From positions 1 to 42,357 of the forward strand of contig JAIRZF010000116.1 of the NCBI GenBank assembly GCA_031267385.1: a DNA stretch of 42,357 bases, written 5' to 3'. Under the pieces are notes generated by a model. That model was not told the DNA's origin and made no database searches. It saw nothing but the letters and a program-made list of their open reading frames with translations. Source of the DNA: Dysgonamonadaceae bacterium (GTDB lineage: Bacteria; Bacteroidota; Bacteroidia; Bacteroidales; Azobacteroidaceae). Position numbers and translations under genes: made by a program. Within the stretch, counting starts at the first letter, position 1; the number at the start of each line of letters is the position of its first letter. Shown here one piece after another: positions 1 to 8,473 of the stretch.

Positions 1-2
1 GA

Positions 3-875
3 ACATACCTTATAGAACAAAACACGCTCGAATTGTCGAACAATTACCTGTTGACATTCACACCGGGTGTACTCTTTACCATCGACCCCACCCACCCACG
101 ATTGCTTCAGGATCTGGAAGACGCCGTCGTCTGTGCCGGCGAAAGCTATACTTTCGCGATCGTGGCCGAGTGCGACAACCTGAGTTATGAGTGGTATCGC
201 GGGAACGGTCGCATCACCGGCGCAAACAGGAATACCTGTACCATAACCAACGCGGAATCCGGCCATTCCGATCGTTATTACGTAATTGTAAGGAGTGATC
301 TCGGCAGTTACCGTTCCAGTGTTTACAGTAAGGAAGTTAGTCTCTGGGTAGCTAGTCAGTTGCCGGAAACGCTGCGCTTTACGGAATTCCCGTCCCCGGC
401 AATTACCGGGCAAACCTACCGCATCAAGTTAGCCGGTTATCCGGATGTGACGCAATACGTTTGGAGTTACGACCGGGACGGCGTCACGTTCTCTCCCGTA
501 GCAGGCGGAGTAGGGAAAAACGAAACCCTGGCAACGTTCGGCGTTCTCTCGGCAGGCCAAGGCCTGTTGACCGTGACACTGGAACACCCTTGCGGAACAC
601 GTCAGGCTACACAGGCTGTCCTGGTGCAATGGCCGACCGGGGTCGAGCAGGTTGCAGCCGGTCAGGTCACGGTTTCCCCCAACCCGACAACAGGGATCAT
701 AAAGGTTTCCGGGACAACATCGAACCAGATCATCCGCATAGTAGACATCACCGGTTCCCTGAAAGGAACGTATCCTGCTCAGGACGGCGAGACGACAATC
801 GACCTGTCAGGTTTCACCAAAGGAACCTACCTGGTTCAATACGGCGGCAAGACGGTCAAGGCAATCAAGAAATAA
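3..875 (+). CDS. T9SS type A sorting domain-containing protein with Ig/PKD-like domains (5'-truncated by window edge)
   Basis: Frame is open from the window start through the listed TTG at 33 (upstream codons read ...TYLIEQNTLELSNNYLL), so the true start is outside the window. The C-terminus 'VTVSPNPTTGIIKVSG...GTYLVQYGGKTVKAIKK' fits a type A T9SS C-terminal domain. Confidence 0.85.
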   Translation, partial: TYLIEQNTLELSNNYLLTFTPGVLFTIDPTHPRLLQDLEDAVVCAGESYTFAIVAECDNLSYEWYRGNGRITGANRNTCTITNAESGHSDRYYVIVRSDLGSYRSSVYSKEVSLWVASQLPETLRFTEFPSPAITGQTYRIKLAGYPDVTQYVWSYDRDGVTFSPVAGGVGKNETLATFGVLSAGQGLLTVTLEHPCGTRQATQAVLVQWPTGVEQVAAGQVTVSPNPTTGIIKVSGTTSNQIIRIVDITGSLKGTYPAQDGETTIDLSGFTKGTYLVQYGGKTVKAIKK

Positions 876-950
876 CGTAGGGGCGGGTTTCAAACCCGCC
901 CTGATTGTTACGGCAACGATGTTAGGGTGGGTTTGAAACCCGCCCCTACG
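876..950. repeat. Nested GC-rich inverted repeat (dispersed-repeat-like; possible bidirectional terminator)
   Basis: Arm 876-902 cgtaggggcgggtttcaaacccgccct versus arm 924-950 agggtgggtttgaaacccgcccctacg: 26/27 complementary. Each arm also contains its own near-palindrome gggcgggttt-c-aaacccgccc. Confidence 0.85.
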
Positions 951-1053
951 CGGAATCAAATCAACAATTTTCTATTGATATTGTTTCCCTACGGGAAACG
1001 CACAGACGGCACGAACAACGGCATTGTCTTACGGTCTTACATGTCTTACGGTC

Positions 1054-4000
1054 TTATTTCAGGATCACCTTTTTTGTGGACTTTGTTTTAGAACCGTATA
1101 AGTTCAAAAGGTATGTTCCCTTCTCATTTCCGGTTATGTTGAATGATTCTTTGTAGATTGACTTTCCTTTTAATATCCTCCGTTCTATTATTTTCCCGGA
1201 TCCACTGTCTATCAGTTGAAGCGATAGGGGCGTATTGTCTTTCACTTCGATTAAAGTTTCAAAATAACCGGGGTTAGGATTCGGATGAACTGAAAATGAT
1301 CTCAATATTGGTTCATCAGCATCTTCATAACCGGAAATGTTTTCTTTGTCCATTACCTGCACCGTTTTGTAAACAGTTTCCGTGCAGTTTCCGGAATAAC
1401 TGACCATTCCGATTGTAAAATAACCATATTGCTTGAAAATCAGGTTCAGAATGTCTTCGCTGTTTTCAATCACTTCAAAAAGAGAACCTTCGCCTTCCGG
1501 TACGATCCATTCAATGCTGTCGGGGGTGGGGTCTGTGATGTTTACAACCAGGAGATTATCGTTGAGAGGGGCTTGAGAAGCAACCAGGAACTCATTCGCA
1601 ATGATCCGGTTGTCCTGTTCTACCCTGATGTTTCCGGCTCCCCGGCATCCTTTTCCGGTTATAACTTCCACTTGGTATATGCCGGGATCCGTTACAATGA
1701 TGGATTGTTTACCGGACAATTTAATCCCGGATGGATTGAACCAGGCATAAGATCTCACATCTTCGTCGATCGTAGCCGTAATTTCTCGTGATTGCCCTTC
1801 ACAAAGGACAATATCGTTTCCCAGGTCGACCACAATGCTGTCGGGCTGCGATAGCGTATAAGTGAATACTTCGTGAGCGCAATTATTGGCGTCCGTAATC
1901 GTGATGCTGTAATTTCCGGCTTGCAGGCCGTTACGGATCAGATTTTGTTGTCCGTTCTCCCATTCGTAATGATAAGGCGCCTCTCCTCCGGAAATGTCGA
2001 GCTGGATTTCTCCGTCCGACCCGTTATGGCAAGCGGGAGAGATAAGCGTTGCATTTGCCTTGATCCCGTTCAATTGGGCGATGCTGGTATTTGTTGCGAT
2101 TTCACATCCGTTTGAATCGGTTATGTATACGAAATATTTCCCTCTTGGAATATTTTCGATGCGGGAAGAAGTCTCTCCATTCGACCAGTTGAACTGATAA
2201 GGAGTTGTTCCTCCGGAGGCCTCAACCTGCGCCCATCCGTTGGTGTCGCGACTGCATCGCAAATCGGCAGCCGTAGCCGTAGCCGATAATACCTGAGGCT
2301 CTTTGAGAAAAATGAGTCCCGATTCAATGGAAATATTATTTGCATCACTGACTACAACGTAGTAATATCCTTCTCCCAGATTGGAAAGACTGTTGTCGTT
2401 CGTTCCTGTGGGCGTTCCATTTCTATACCATTGATAGCTGTAAGCCGGGACGTTATCAAAGGGGACTCCTCCTTTAGCGTGGACTTCAAACGCTCCGTCA
2501 TTACTGCCGAAACACCGGATGATCTTCGTGTTTTCGATTTCTAATTCCAGCTTTGGAGGCTCCGGCATGTAAAATGACTGATCGAACAGGCAGCCGCAAG
2601 TTGTGAAAGGCGAAGGTTGTTCCACATCTTGATACTGATTATCTTGTATGAATAAATGATAATTTCCTTCCGGAATATCCTGGATGATCGACGTTACAAT
2701 TCCATTTTCTTCACTGTCTTCACTGTCCAGGATGTCTCCGTTATCATTTTCCCAACGGATAGAATACGGTAATTCACCTCCGGAAATACTTATCCTGATG
2801 CTTCCATCGGAATATCCGAAGGCTAATGGGGGGATTATTTCTTCCGGTTTTGCAATCACCGGGATAACATCCGGTACGGTAAATATCGTGTCTCTGAAAC
2901 AACCCAGGTCATCAGTGATTCTGACGTCGTAACTCCCCGGATAAATATCGTCCAGGTAAGCCGTTGTCTCTCCATTCGACCAGGAATAGTTGTAAGGCGC
3001 TTCACCACCTGAAATGATCATGGAAATATAGGCATCTCCGTGTCCGTCGCACAAAGGAGGCCTCAGGTCATACGTGATCTGAATGGATTGGGGACTGGAA
3101 ATAAAAGTAGAATCAGTGACCTTACATCCTCCCATGTCTTCGACGGAAAGTGCATACCACCCTCCCGGTTTATTCTCGATACGGGTACTTCCGGTTTCAC
3201 CTCCGGCCCATTCATAAGTATATCCTCCCCGGCCTCCGGTAACAGTCGCCTCTACCCATCCGATGCTATCACTGGCACAGGTCAGAACAGCTGATTGAAA
3301 TTGCATCTTAAGGGCAGGCGGATTCGTCAGGGTATAGGGAGAAGAAAAGACGGAAACATTGTTCTTATCTATTACTTCCACCAGGTAAGCGCCGGATCTT
3401 ACTTCTTCAATCGTAGTCTTGTTTTCGGAACCTTCGATGAAAACCCTGCTTGCGCCTTGTTGCCGGTACCATTTATAGGAATAGGATTCTTCCGATTCAA
3501 AGGGAGTTCCTCCTTCCGCCTGAACGGAAAGTTCGCCGTCCTCTTCGTCATTACACGTGATGTGATGTGTTTCCGTAATGCTAACAATTAAAGGAGGAGG
3601 TTCCGAAATGCTGAATTCGACCGTGTATGTACATGGGTTGTAGCTGTTATCCTGGCTGGTTTGATAATTGCGATCCTGTATGAATAAGGTATAATTCCCT
3701 TCGGGTAAATTTCTTATTTCGAGGGAAGCGGCTTCTCCTTGCGGATAGAGAATCCCAGGTACGGTATAGCGGTTATCTTGTTCGTCGCTGCATGTTGCCC
3801 GGTATGGTATCGTTCCGCCTTCAATCCGGACTAAAATACTTCCGTCTTTTTTGCCGTTTTCAGAAACATTGATTAGTCGTGCAGTCGCCACAATCAACGG
3901 TTCCGGTTCGGGAACAAAAATCGTTTTGTCTATTGTTTCGCAACCGTATCTATCGGTTATGGTGACGGAATAATATCCCGAAGTAAGGTTTTGGGCATAG

Positions 4001-6285
4001 GAACTTGTTCCTCCATTGTCCCAAAGCAGGATATACTCCGGAGTTCCTCCTGAAATATTTAATTGTATACTACCGTTATTCATTCCTGCACAAGAGGGGG
4101 GCGTTATCCTTTCCGGGGCAGACATTGGCGCCGGTTCGCTTACGGTTTCATAAAATGTGTCGTGACATCCGTTTTGATCTTCGACGGAGAGTTGGTAAGT
4201 CCCGGCCGGAATATCGTTTAATTCGGCAACAGATCCGGAACCCGATAGTCCATACTCCCAATTCCAGCTGTAATTACCGGCGCCGCCCGATATGTTTGCA
4301 ACGAGCAACCCGTCTTCATCCCCGCGACATTGCAGCATACCGGTATTGAACGACACTTCCATCGGATTGGGCTGGGTCACAGTGACAATCTCAGACCAGG
4401 ATTGATTCCCCTCGCTGTCGGTTACTTTCATCCTGTATTTCCCTCCCGTTATATTGGAAATAACCGGGCTATTGTATCCCGTAGGATAATAATTCTGATA
4501 ATTATCTACCGTATACCACTCATATTTTGTATAAATACCGGATCCGCCGGAATTGATTGTCGCCGAAAGTTCCCCGTTGTTTTCCCCATAACAATGGATA
4601 TTGGCGGTTTGAGTCATTGTAATATCAAAAACGGGGAAAGCGTCCAGGAATATCGTTTCGTGAGTCCGGCATCCGTTGGCATCCGTAAATTCGACATAAT
4701 ATGTGCCTTTCCCCTGATTAGTCAGTGTGCTTATTTCATTCGTATTCCCTCCTGTTTGAATATTTGAATCAATGATCTCCCCGGATGAATTGCCTTTCCT
4801 CCAGTTGGACGTGTAGGGAGGCGTCCCGTTTTTTACCGATACGGAGATGCTTCCTGTGTTTTCTCCTTCAATCGGATTGAAAAGACTGACATTCTCAATG
4901 CTTATGGGATTCTCCGGGTTTCCGATGATTATCTTTTCCTGGAAAATATCCGTCAGGCAACCTTTTGAATCAGCGATCCAAGCATAGTATTCTCCTACCG
5001 GAAGGGCATTAATGGCGACTTCGGAATAGGAAAAACCGGATTCGAAAGTTTCCATGTCTGCGTTTTCGCAGATCAGTTTATATTCTCCGGAGCCTCCTTC
5101 TCCCTGAGCGATGACCCAGCCATCGTCGCCATCCGGACAAGTGACGCCTCCGAAATCAATCAACCGGGCGCTGGGAGGAATTCCCATATCAATATTTTCC
5201 GTAAGGGAATACTGATCGCTACCGGCTATAATTCCTGTCGATATCCGGTCTCCGTGTTGATCGATGTATGAGCCGGTGAGTTGAAATGTAATCGTTCCGG
5301 GAGGAAGATTGTAAATCCTGCACCGGTTGCCGCCAATCATTTCATGGGAAATGGAAAAGAAGAGTCCGGATCCATCTTTGCCGATCATTTCAATTGTTTC
5401 TCCGGAGAAGATACTGCGGTTGAATTCTACGATGATCTCTCCGTCGTTGTTTCCAGGACAACTTTCGTCTTTTTTCTCCAGCACGGCTTTGAATGTCGGA
5501 GCTGCAATTTTAGGTTGAAGATCAATCCGATTACTACTTTTAAATCCGTCACAATTGCAATTGATACGTATATAAACCGGCGTTTTGTACATGATTTGCT
5601 CGTAACTGAGCAGATCTGTCGCTTTCAGGGTGATTTCCGTACGATTCCCGTTCATGTACCGGTTATCCAGGGACGCCCAGCTATAGGTGTTTCCGATGGA
5701 GTATTCCCATTTATAAACACTGGTCGGATAACCGCTTGTCGCTTTTATGGAAACAGGGATGTTTTCATGAAGGAAATTGATGCCGGGAGCGTCGTCGTTC
5801 CCGTATTGAACGGAATTATGATAACTGATTTGAACGCTAACAGGTTCGATTTTTACATTGACATAGCTCCCGTTATCGTATTTCCCGATAATCTGATGAT
5901 TGAGTCTGATATTTACACAAGGATACGCCGACTCCGGGATGGCCAGATAATCACTGCCCTCGCCGACGGTATAGCAGGATTTGGGTCCGGAAGGATTATC
6001 CGCATGTATTCCAACGCACTTGACCCCGGTTATCTTCTCATTCGTGAGGAATTCTTTTGAGAAAGTCCAGGCTCTGCCTGCATCATGATTTCCATTCAAT
6101 AGGATTTCTTCGTATTTTGTACTCCCGGAACTATAATAATAGGTCATTTGCACCCGGGTGTGACATTCGAGATTTTTATCTCTACTAATGATATACCCGG
6201 TTACATTTACTTTGTATTGTTGCGAATATAAGTTGCAAAAACAAAGAAAAAATGCCGGAATGAGAAACGAAATAATTTTCTTCAT
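1054..6285 (-). CDS. Large SprB-repeat adhesin with T9SS type A C-terminal sorting domain
   Basis: Start taken at MKKIISFLIPAFFLCFCNLYSQ (signal peptide; cat at 6283-6285) rather than the ORF-track Met at 6333. Many repeats of the form C...G..DG.....GG..PY.Y.W..G...........G.Y.V.ITD..GC. C-terminus 'FSVHPNPNPGYFETLIEV...GTYLLNLYGSKTKSTKKVILK'. Confidence 0.9.
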   Translation of the reverse strand: MKKIISFLIPAFFLCFCNLYSQQYKVNVTGYIISRDKNLECHTRVQMTYYYSSGSTKYEEILLNGNHDAGRAWTFSKEFLTNEKITGVKCVGIHADNPSGPKSCYTVGEGSDYLAIPESAYPCVNIRLNHQIIGKYDNGSYVNVKIEPVSVQISYHNSVQYGNDDAPGINFLHENIPVSIKATSGYPTSVYKWEYSIGNTYSWASLDNRYMNGNRTEITLKATDLLSYEQIMYKTPVYIRINCNCDGFKSSNRIDLQPKIAAPTFKAVLEKKDESCPGNNDGEIIVEFNRSIFSGETIEMIGKDGSGLFFSISHEMIGGNRCRIYNLPPGTITFQLTGSYIDQHGDRISTGIIAGSDQYSLTENIDMGIPPSARLIDFGGVTCPDGDDGWVIAQGEGGSGEYKLICENADMETFESGFSYSEVAINALPVGEYYAWIADSKGCLTDIFQEKIIIGNPENPISIENVSLFNPIEGENTGSISVSVKNGTPPYTSNWRKGNSSGEIIDSNIQTGGNTNEISTLTNQGKGTYYVEFTDANGCRTHETIFLDAFPVFDITMTQTANIHCYGENNGELSATINSGGSGIYTKYEWYTVDNYQNYYPTGYNSPVISNITGGKYRMKVTDSEGNQSWSEIVTVTQPNPMEVSFNTGMLQCRGDEDGLLVANISGGAGNYSWNWEYGLSGSGSVAELNDIPAGTYQLSVEDQNGCHDTFYETVSEPAPMSAPERITPPSCAGMNNGSIQLNISGGTPEYILLWDNGGTSSYAQNLTSGYYSVTITDRYGCETIDKTIFVPEPEPLIVATARLINVSENGKKDGSILVRIEGGTIPYRATCSDEQDNRYTVPGILYPQGEAASLEIRNLPEGNYTLFIQDRNYQTSQDNSYNPCTYTVEFSISEPPPLIVSITETHHITCNDEEDGELSVQAEGGTPFESEESYSYKWYRQQGASRVFIEGSENKTTIEEVRSGAYLVEVIDKNNVSVFSSPYTLTNPPALKMQFQSAVLTCASDSIGWVEATVTGGRGGYTYEWAGGETGSTRIENKPGGWYALSVEDMGGCKVTDSTFISSPQSIQITYDLRPPLCDGHGDAYISMIISGGEAPYNYSWSNGETTAYLDDIYPGSYDVRITDDLGCFRDTIFTVPDVIPVIAKPEEIIPPLAFGYSDGSIRISISGGELPYSIRWENDNGDILDSEDSEENGIVTSIIQDIPEGNYHLFIQDNQYQDVEQPSPFTTCGCLFDQSFYMPEPPKLELEIENTKIIRCFGSNDGAFEVHAKGGVPFDNVPAYSYQWYRNGTPTGTNDNSLSNLGEGYYYVVVSDANNISIESGLIFLKEPQVLSATATAADLRCSRDTNGWAQVEASGGTTPYQFNWSNGETSSRIENIPRGKYFVYITDSNGCEIATNTSIAQLNGIKANATLISPACHNGSDGEIQLDISGGEAPYHYEWENGQQNLIRNGLQAGNYSITITDANNCAHEVFTYTLSQPDSIVVDLGNDIVLCEGQSREITATIDEDVRSYAWFNPSGIKLSGKQSIIVTDPGIYQVEVITGKGCRGAGNIRVEQDNRIIANEFLVASQAPLNDNLLVVNITDPTPDSIEWIVPEGEGSLFEVIENSEDILNLIFKQYGYFTIGMVSYSGNCTETVYKTVQVMDKENISGYEDADEPILRSFSVHPNPNPGYFETLIEVKDNTPLSLQLIDSGSGKIIERRILKGKSIYKESFNITGNEKGTYLLNLYGSKTKSTKKVILK

Positions 6286-6289
6286 ACGT

Positions 6290-8359
6290 CTAGTGATTAA
6301 TAATGAGTTCTTTTCTTTCGGATATTCTGCCATTAGAATAAATAGCTTGTATCTGATAATGATAAATATATCCCGTTTTTAAGTTATGGTCTGTAACAAA
6401 TAAATCTTCCGTTTCTTTCCATAAAGAGATCGGCGCTTGATTTTCCGAACGGAAAAGACGATAAGACCGGATCCTTTCACGACCGGTAACTTCCCACGAC
6501 AGGCTCAACTGTCGTTCTTCCGGATCCCATTTGTGATGAATTTTTTGTATCGCTTTAGAGGGAGCGGATAAAGATGCCGTCACTTGTAAAGCCTGACAGG
6601 GCAGCGATTCAACCCCCCATTTACTTTGCGCCGTCAAAAAGTAAACATAGGTATTGCCTCCTTCCACAGTTGTATCTTCATAAGAGGTAATGTCCGCTCC
6701 GTCAAATAGTTTCACAAGATCATATTGCAGGCTGTCTTTTTGTTTTCTGTATAGAATATGTTGAGCGCAAAATTCATCGGGACAACTGATCCATTCGAGG
6801 TATATTCCTGTTTTATCAACTCTGAAAGACGTTAAAACAGGGGATGACGGTTGGGTTTTCAAAGGTTTTTCTACTTGTAAAGGCAATGAAAATTCCGATT
6901 GATTGTATCGTTTATCCAATGCTTTTATTCTGTAATAGACGTACGGATTTAAATTATAAAGGTCTGTACTGTCTGTATAGTTGGGTTCGGGCAGTAGAGA
7001 GTCGATGATTACAACGGGTTCTTCGTCCGGGAGGTTGTATTTGAAAATACGATACCCTTCCAGATCGGCTTCATGATTGGCGTTCCAACGGATCCGGATG
7101 ATACCGGAGCTGTCGGCTTCAGCAGATAATCCGGTGGGCGCTTCCGGAGGAATAGAATCCGGAGTGATCAACATATAAGGATAGGATCCGGCACTTTTTC
7201 CATACAGCGGTTCTGCAACAATGACCAGGTAGTTGACCGGGAGCAATTCTTTGAAGAAAATGTTCCTCGTCTCTTTGGAAATATTGGAAATCAGAGGATA
7301 ATATTCTCCGGAAGAACGAGCCGATTGCATCAAAGTGAAAGAATGAATTTCATCATTGCCTTTTTCGTCGAAAGTCCATTCTATATTAGCGGTTCCATCA
7401 TCATTCACCCGACCGTTAATGATCTGGGGGACATACGGCAATACCGGTTCTCCTATTACCCGGATCGTATCGGACGGAGAGCCTGCTTCCCCGAAAGGAT
7501 TGATTCCCCGTATCCGGTAATAATAAGGTATATTGTTTTCCGGGAGGGAATCCCGGTACATCACATACCCGTCGCGTTCGTCGCCAATTGCAGCAAAAGG
7601 TTTACCCAAAGGTATAAAGTCCTGATTGTTTGATGATCGCTCAATCTGATACGCGCTGAAAAAATGTTTCATGAGTTCATTATTCCAAAATAACATGACG
7701 GAACGATCTCCTGATTCGGCATGAAGTTGGATAGGTGACGGGAGTTCTGTGATTTCTCCCGTACAACAATGATCAAATCCATAATTAACTTCCTTTCTTG
7801 CTCTTCCTGAGGCGTCAAGAGGAATTACACGGTACAGATAACATTCGTCTGGAACGACCTGATCGTCGGTAAAAGCCCATCCGGCAAGAGTTGCCGCTTC
7901 AAAACTCATGTCTGCACAGTAGAGGGCAAAGTTATATCGCTGTTCCAGTTCCAGGGTCTGATCGATCATCCCTTGTAAATTATCCGTTTTCATTCCCGTA
8001 GTCTCAAAGGAATCTCCATAAATAGCCTGGGCAATGATCGCTGCATATTCATTTTTTGTTGCCGGAATTTCCCAATCATCTAATGAGGCGGGTTTGAGTC
8101 CTTGCGACAATATTTTCTTTTCCCGTTCTTCAAGGACTTCCCCATTTCTTGAAATAGTGTAACGTTCAACGGCAAATCCATTTTGAAGACAAGATTTCCA
8201 TAAAACAGGATTATTCGCAGCCCAGCGTAATTTTATCGCTGATTCCGACGCCGATATTCGTAAACTGATTTTTGACGAATCCTGTTGATTCTGGGACATT
8301 GCCCGTATATTTACGAGTAATATCATCAGTATTATCAATTTAATGCAATTGTATTTCAT
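6290..8359 (-). CDS. Exported fibronectin type III-like domain protein
   Basis: 689 aa. N-terminal signal peptide MKYNCIKLIILMILLVNIRAMSQ. Repeated Fn3-like segments such as 'PPEAPTGLSAEADSSGIIRIRWNANHEADLEGYRIFKYN'. Stop codon lies only 4 nt from the next gene's ATG. Confidence 0.8.
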   Translation of the reverse strand: MKYNCIKLIILMILLVNIRAMSQNQQDSSKISLRISASESAIKLRWAANNPVLWKSCLQNGFAVERYTISRNGEVLEEREKKILSQGLKPASLDDWEIPATKNEYAAIIAQAIYGDSFETTGMKTDNLQGMIDQTLELEQRYNFALYCADMSFEAATLAGWAFTDDQVVPDECYLYRVIPLDASGRARKEVNYGFDHCCTGEITELPSPIQLHAESGDRSVMLFWNNELMKHFFSAYQIERSSNNQDFIPLGKPFAAIGDERDGYVMYRDSLPENNIPYYYRIRGINPFGEAGSPSDTIRVIGEPVLPYVPQIINGRVNDDGTANIEWTFDEKGNDEIHSFTLMQSARSSGEYYPLISNISKETRNIFFKELLPVNYLVIVAEPLYGKSAGSYPYMLITPDSIPPEAPTGLSAEADSSGIIRIRWNANHEADLEGYRIFKYNLPDEEPVVIIDSLLPEPNYTDSTDLYNLNPYVYYRIKALDKRYNQSEFSLPLQVEKPLKTQPSSPVLTSFRVDKTGIYLEWISCPDEFCAQHILYRKQKDSLQYDLVKLFDGADITSYEDTTVEGGNTYVYFLTAQSKWGVESLPCQALQVTASLSAPSKAIQKIHHKWDPEERQLSLSWEVTGRERIRSYRLFRSENQAPISLWKETEDLFVTDHNLKTGYIYHYQIQAIYSNGRISERKELIINH

Positions 8360-8388
8360 ATGTGCATAATTTGTTTTTTAAAGGTCAT
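8354..8388. repeat. 35-bp exact direct repeat, copy A (contains the leader and ATG of the Fn3-like gene)
   Basis: tttcatatgtgcataatttgttttttaaaggtcat, identical to 8439-8473. Confidence 0.95.
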
Positions 8389-8438
8389 ATGGAACTCGCG
8401 TCAGGTTCATGCTCTTTGGTGCAAGTTTTGCATGCTCG

Positions 8439-8473
8439 TTTCATATGTGCATAATTTGTTTTTTAAAGGTCAT
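8439..8473. repeat. 35-bp exact direct repeat, copy B (abuts the stop codon of the 1469-aa ORF)
   Basis: tttcatatgtgcataatttgttttttaaaggtcat, identical to 8354-8388 with an 85-bp period. Confidence 0.95.

Noticed and set aside
461-880. 139-aa + strand ORF overlapping the T9SS-tail CDS in another frame
   Set aside because: Arg/Pro-rich shadow translation of a real CDS with clear domain content. No independent support.
5281-6060. 259-aa + strand ORF opposite the SprB-repeat gene
   Set aside because: Antisense shadow ORF in a gene with strong repeat-domain evidence on the minus strand. No recognisable motif or leader.
1054-6333. Upstream Met at 6333 as the SprB gene start
   Set aside because: The internal ATG at 6283-6285 begins a proper signal peptide and clears the preceding gene's stop codon. 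The 16-aa extension would overlap it.
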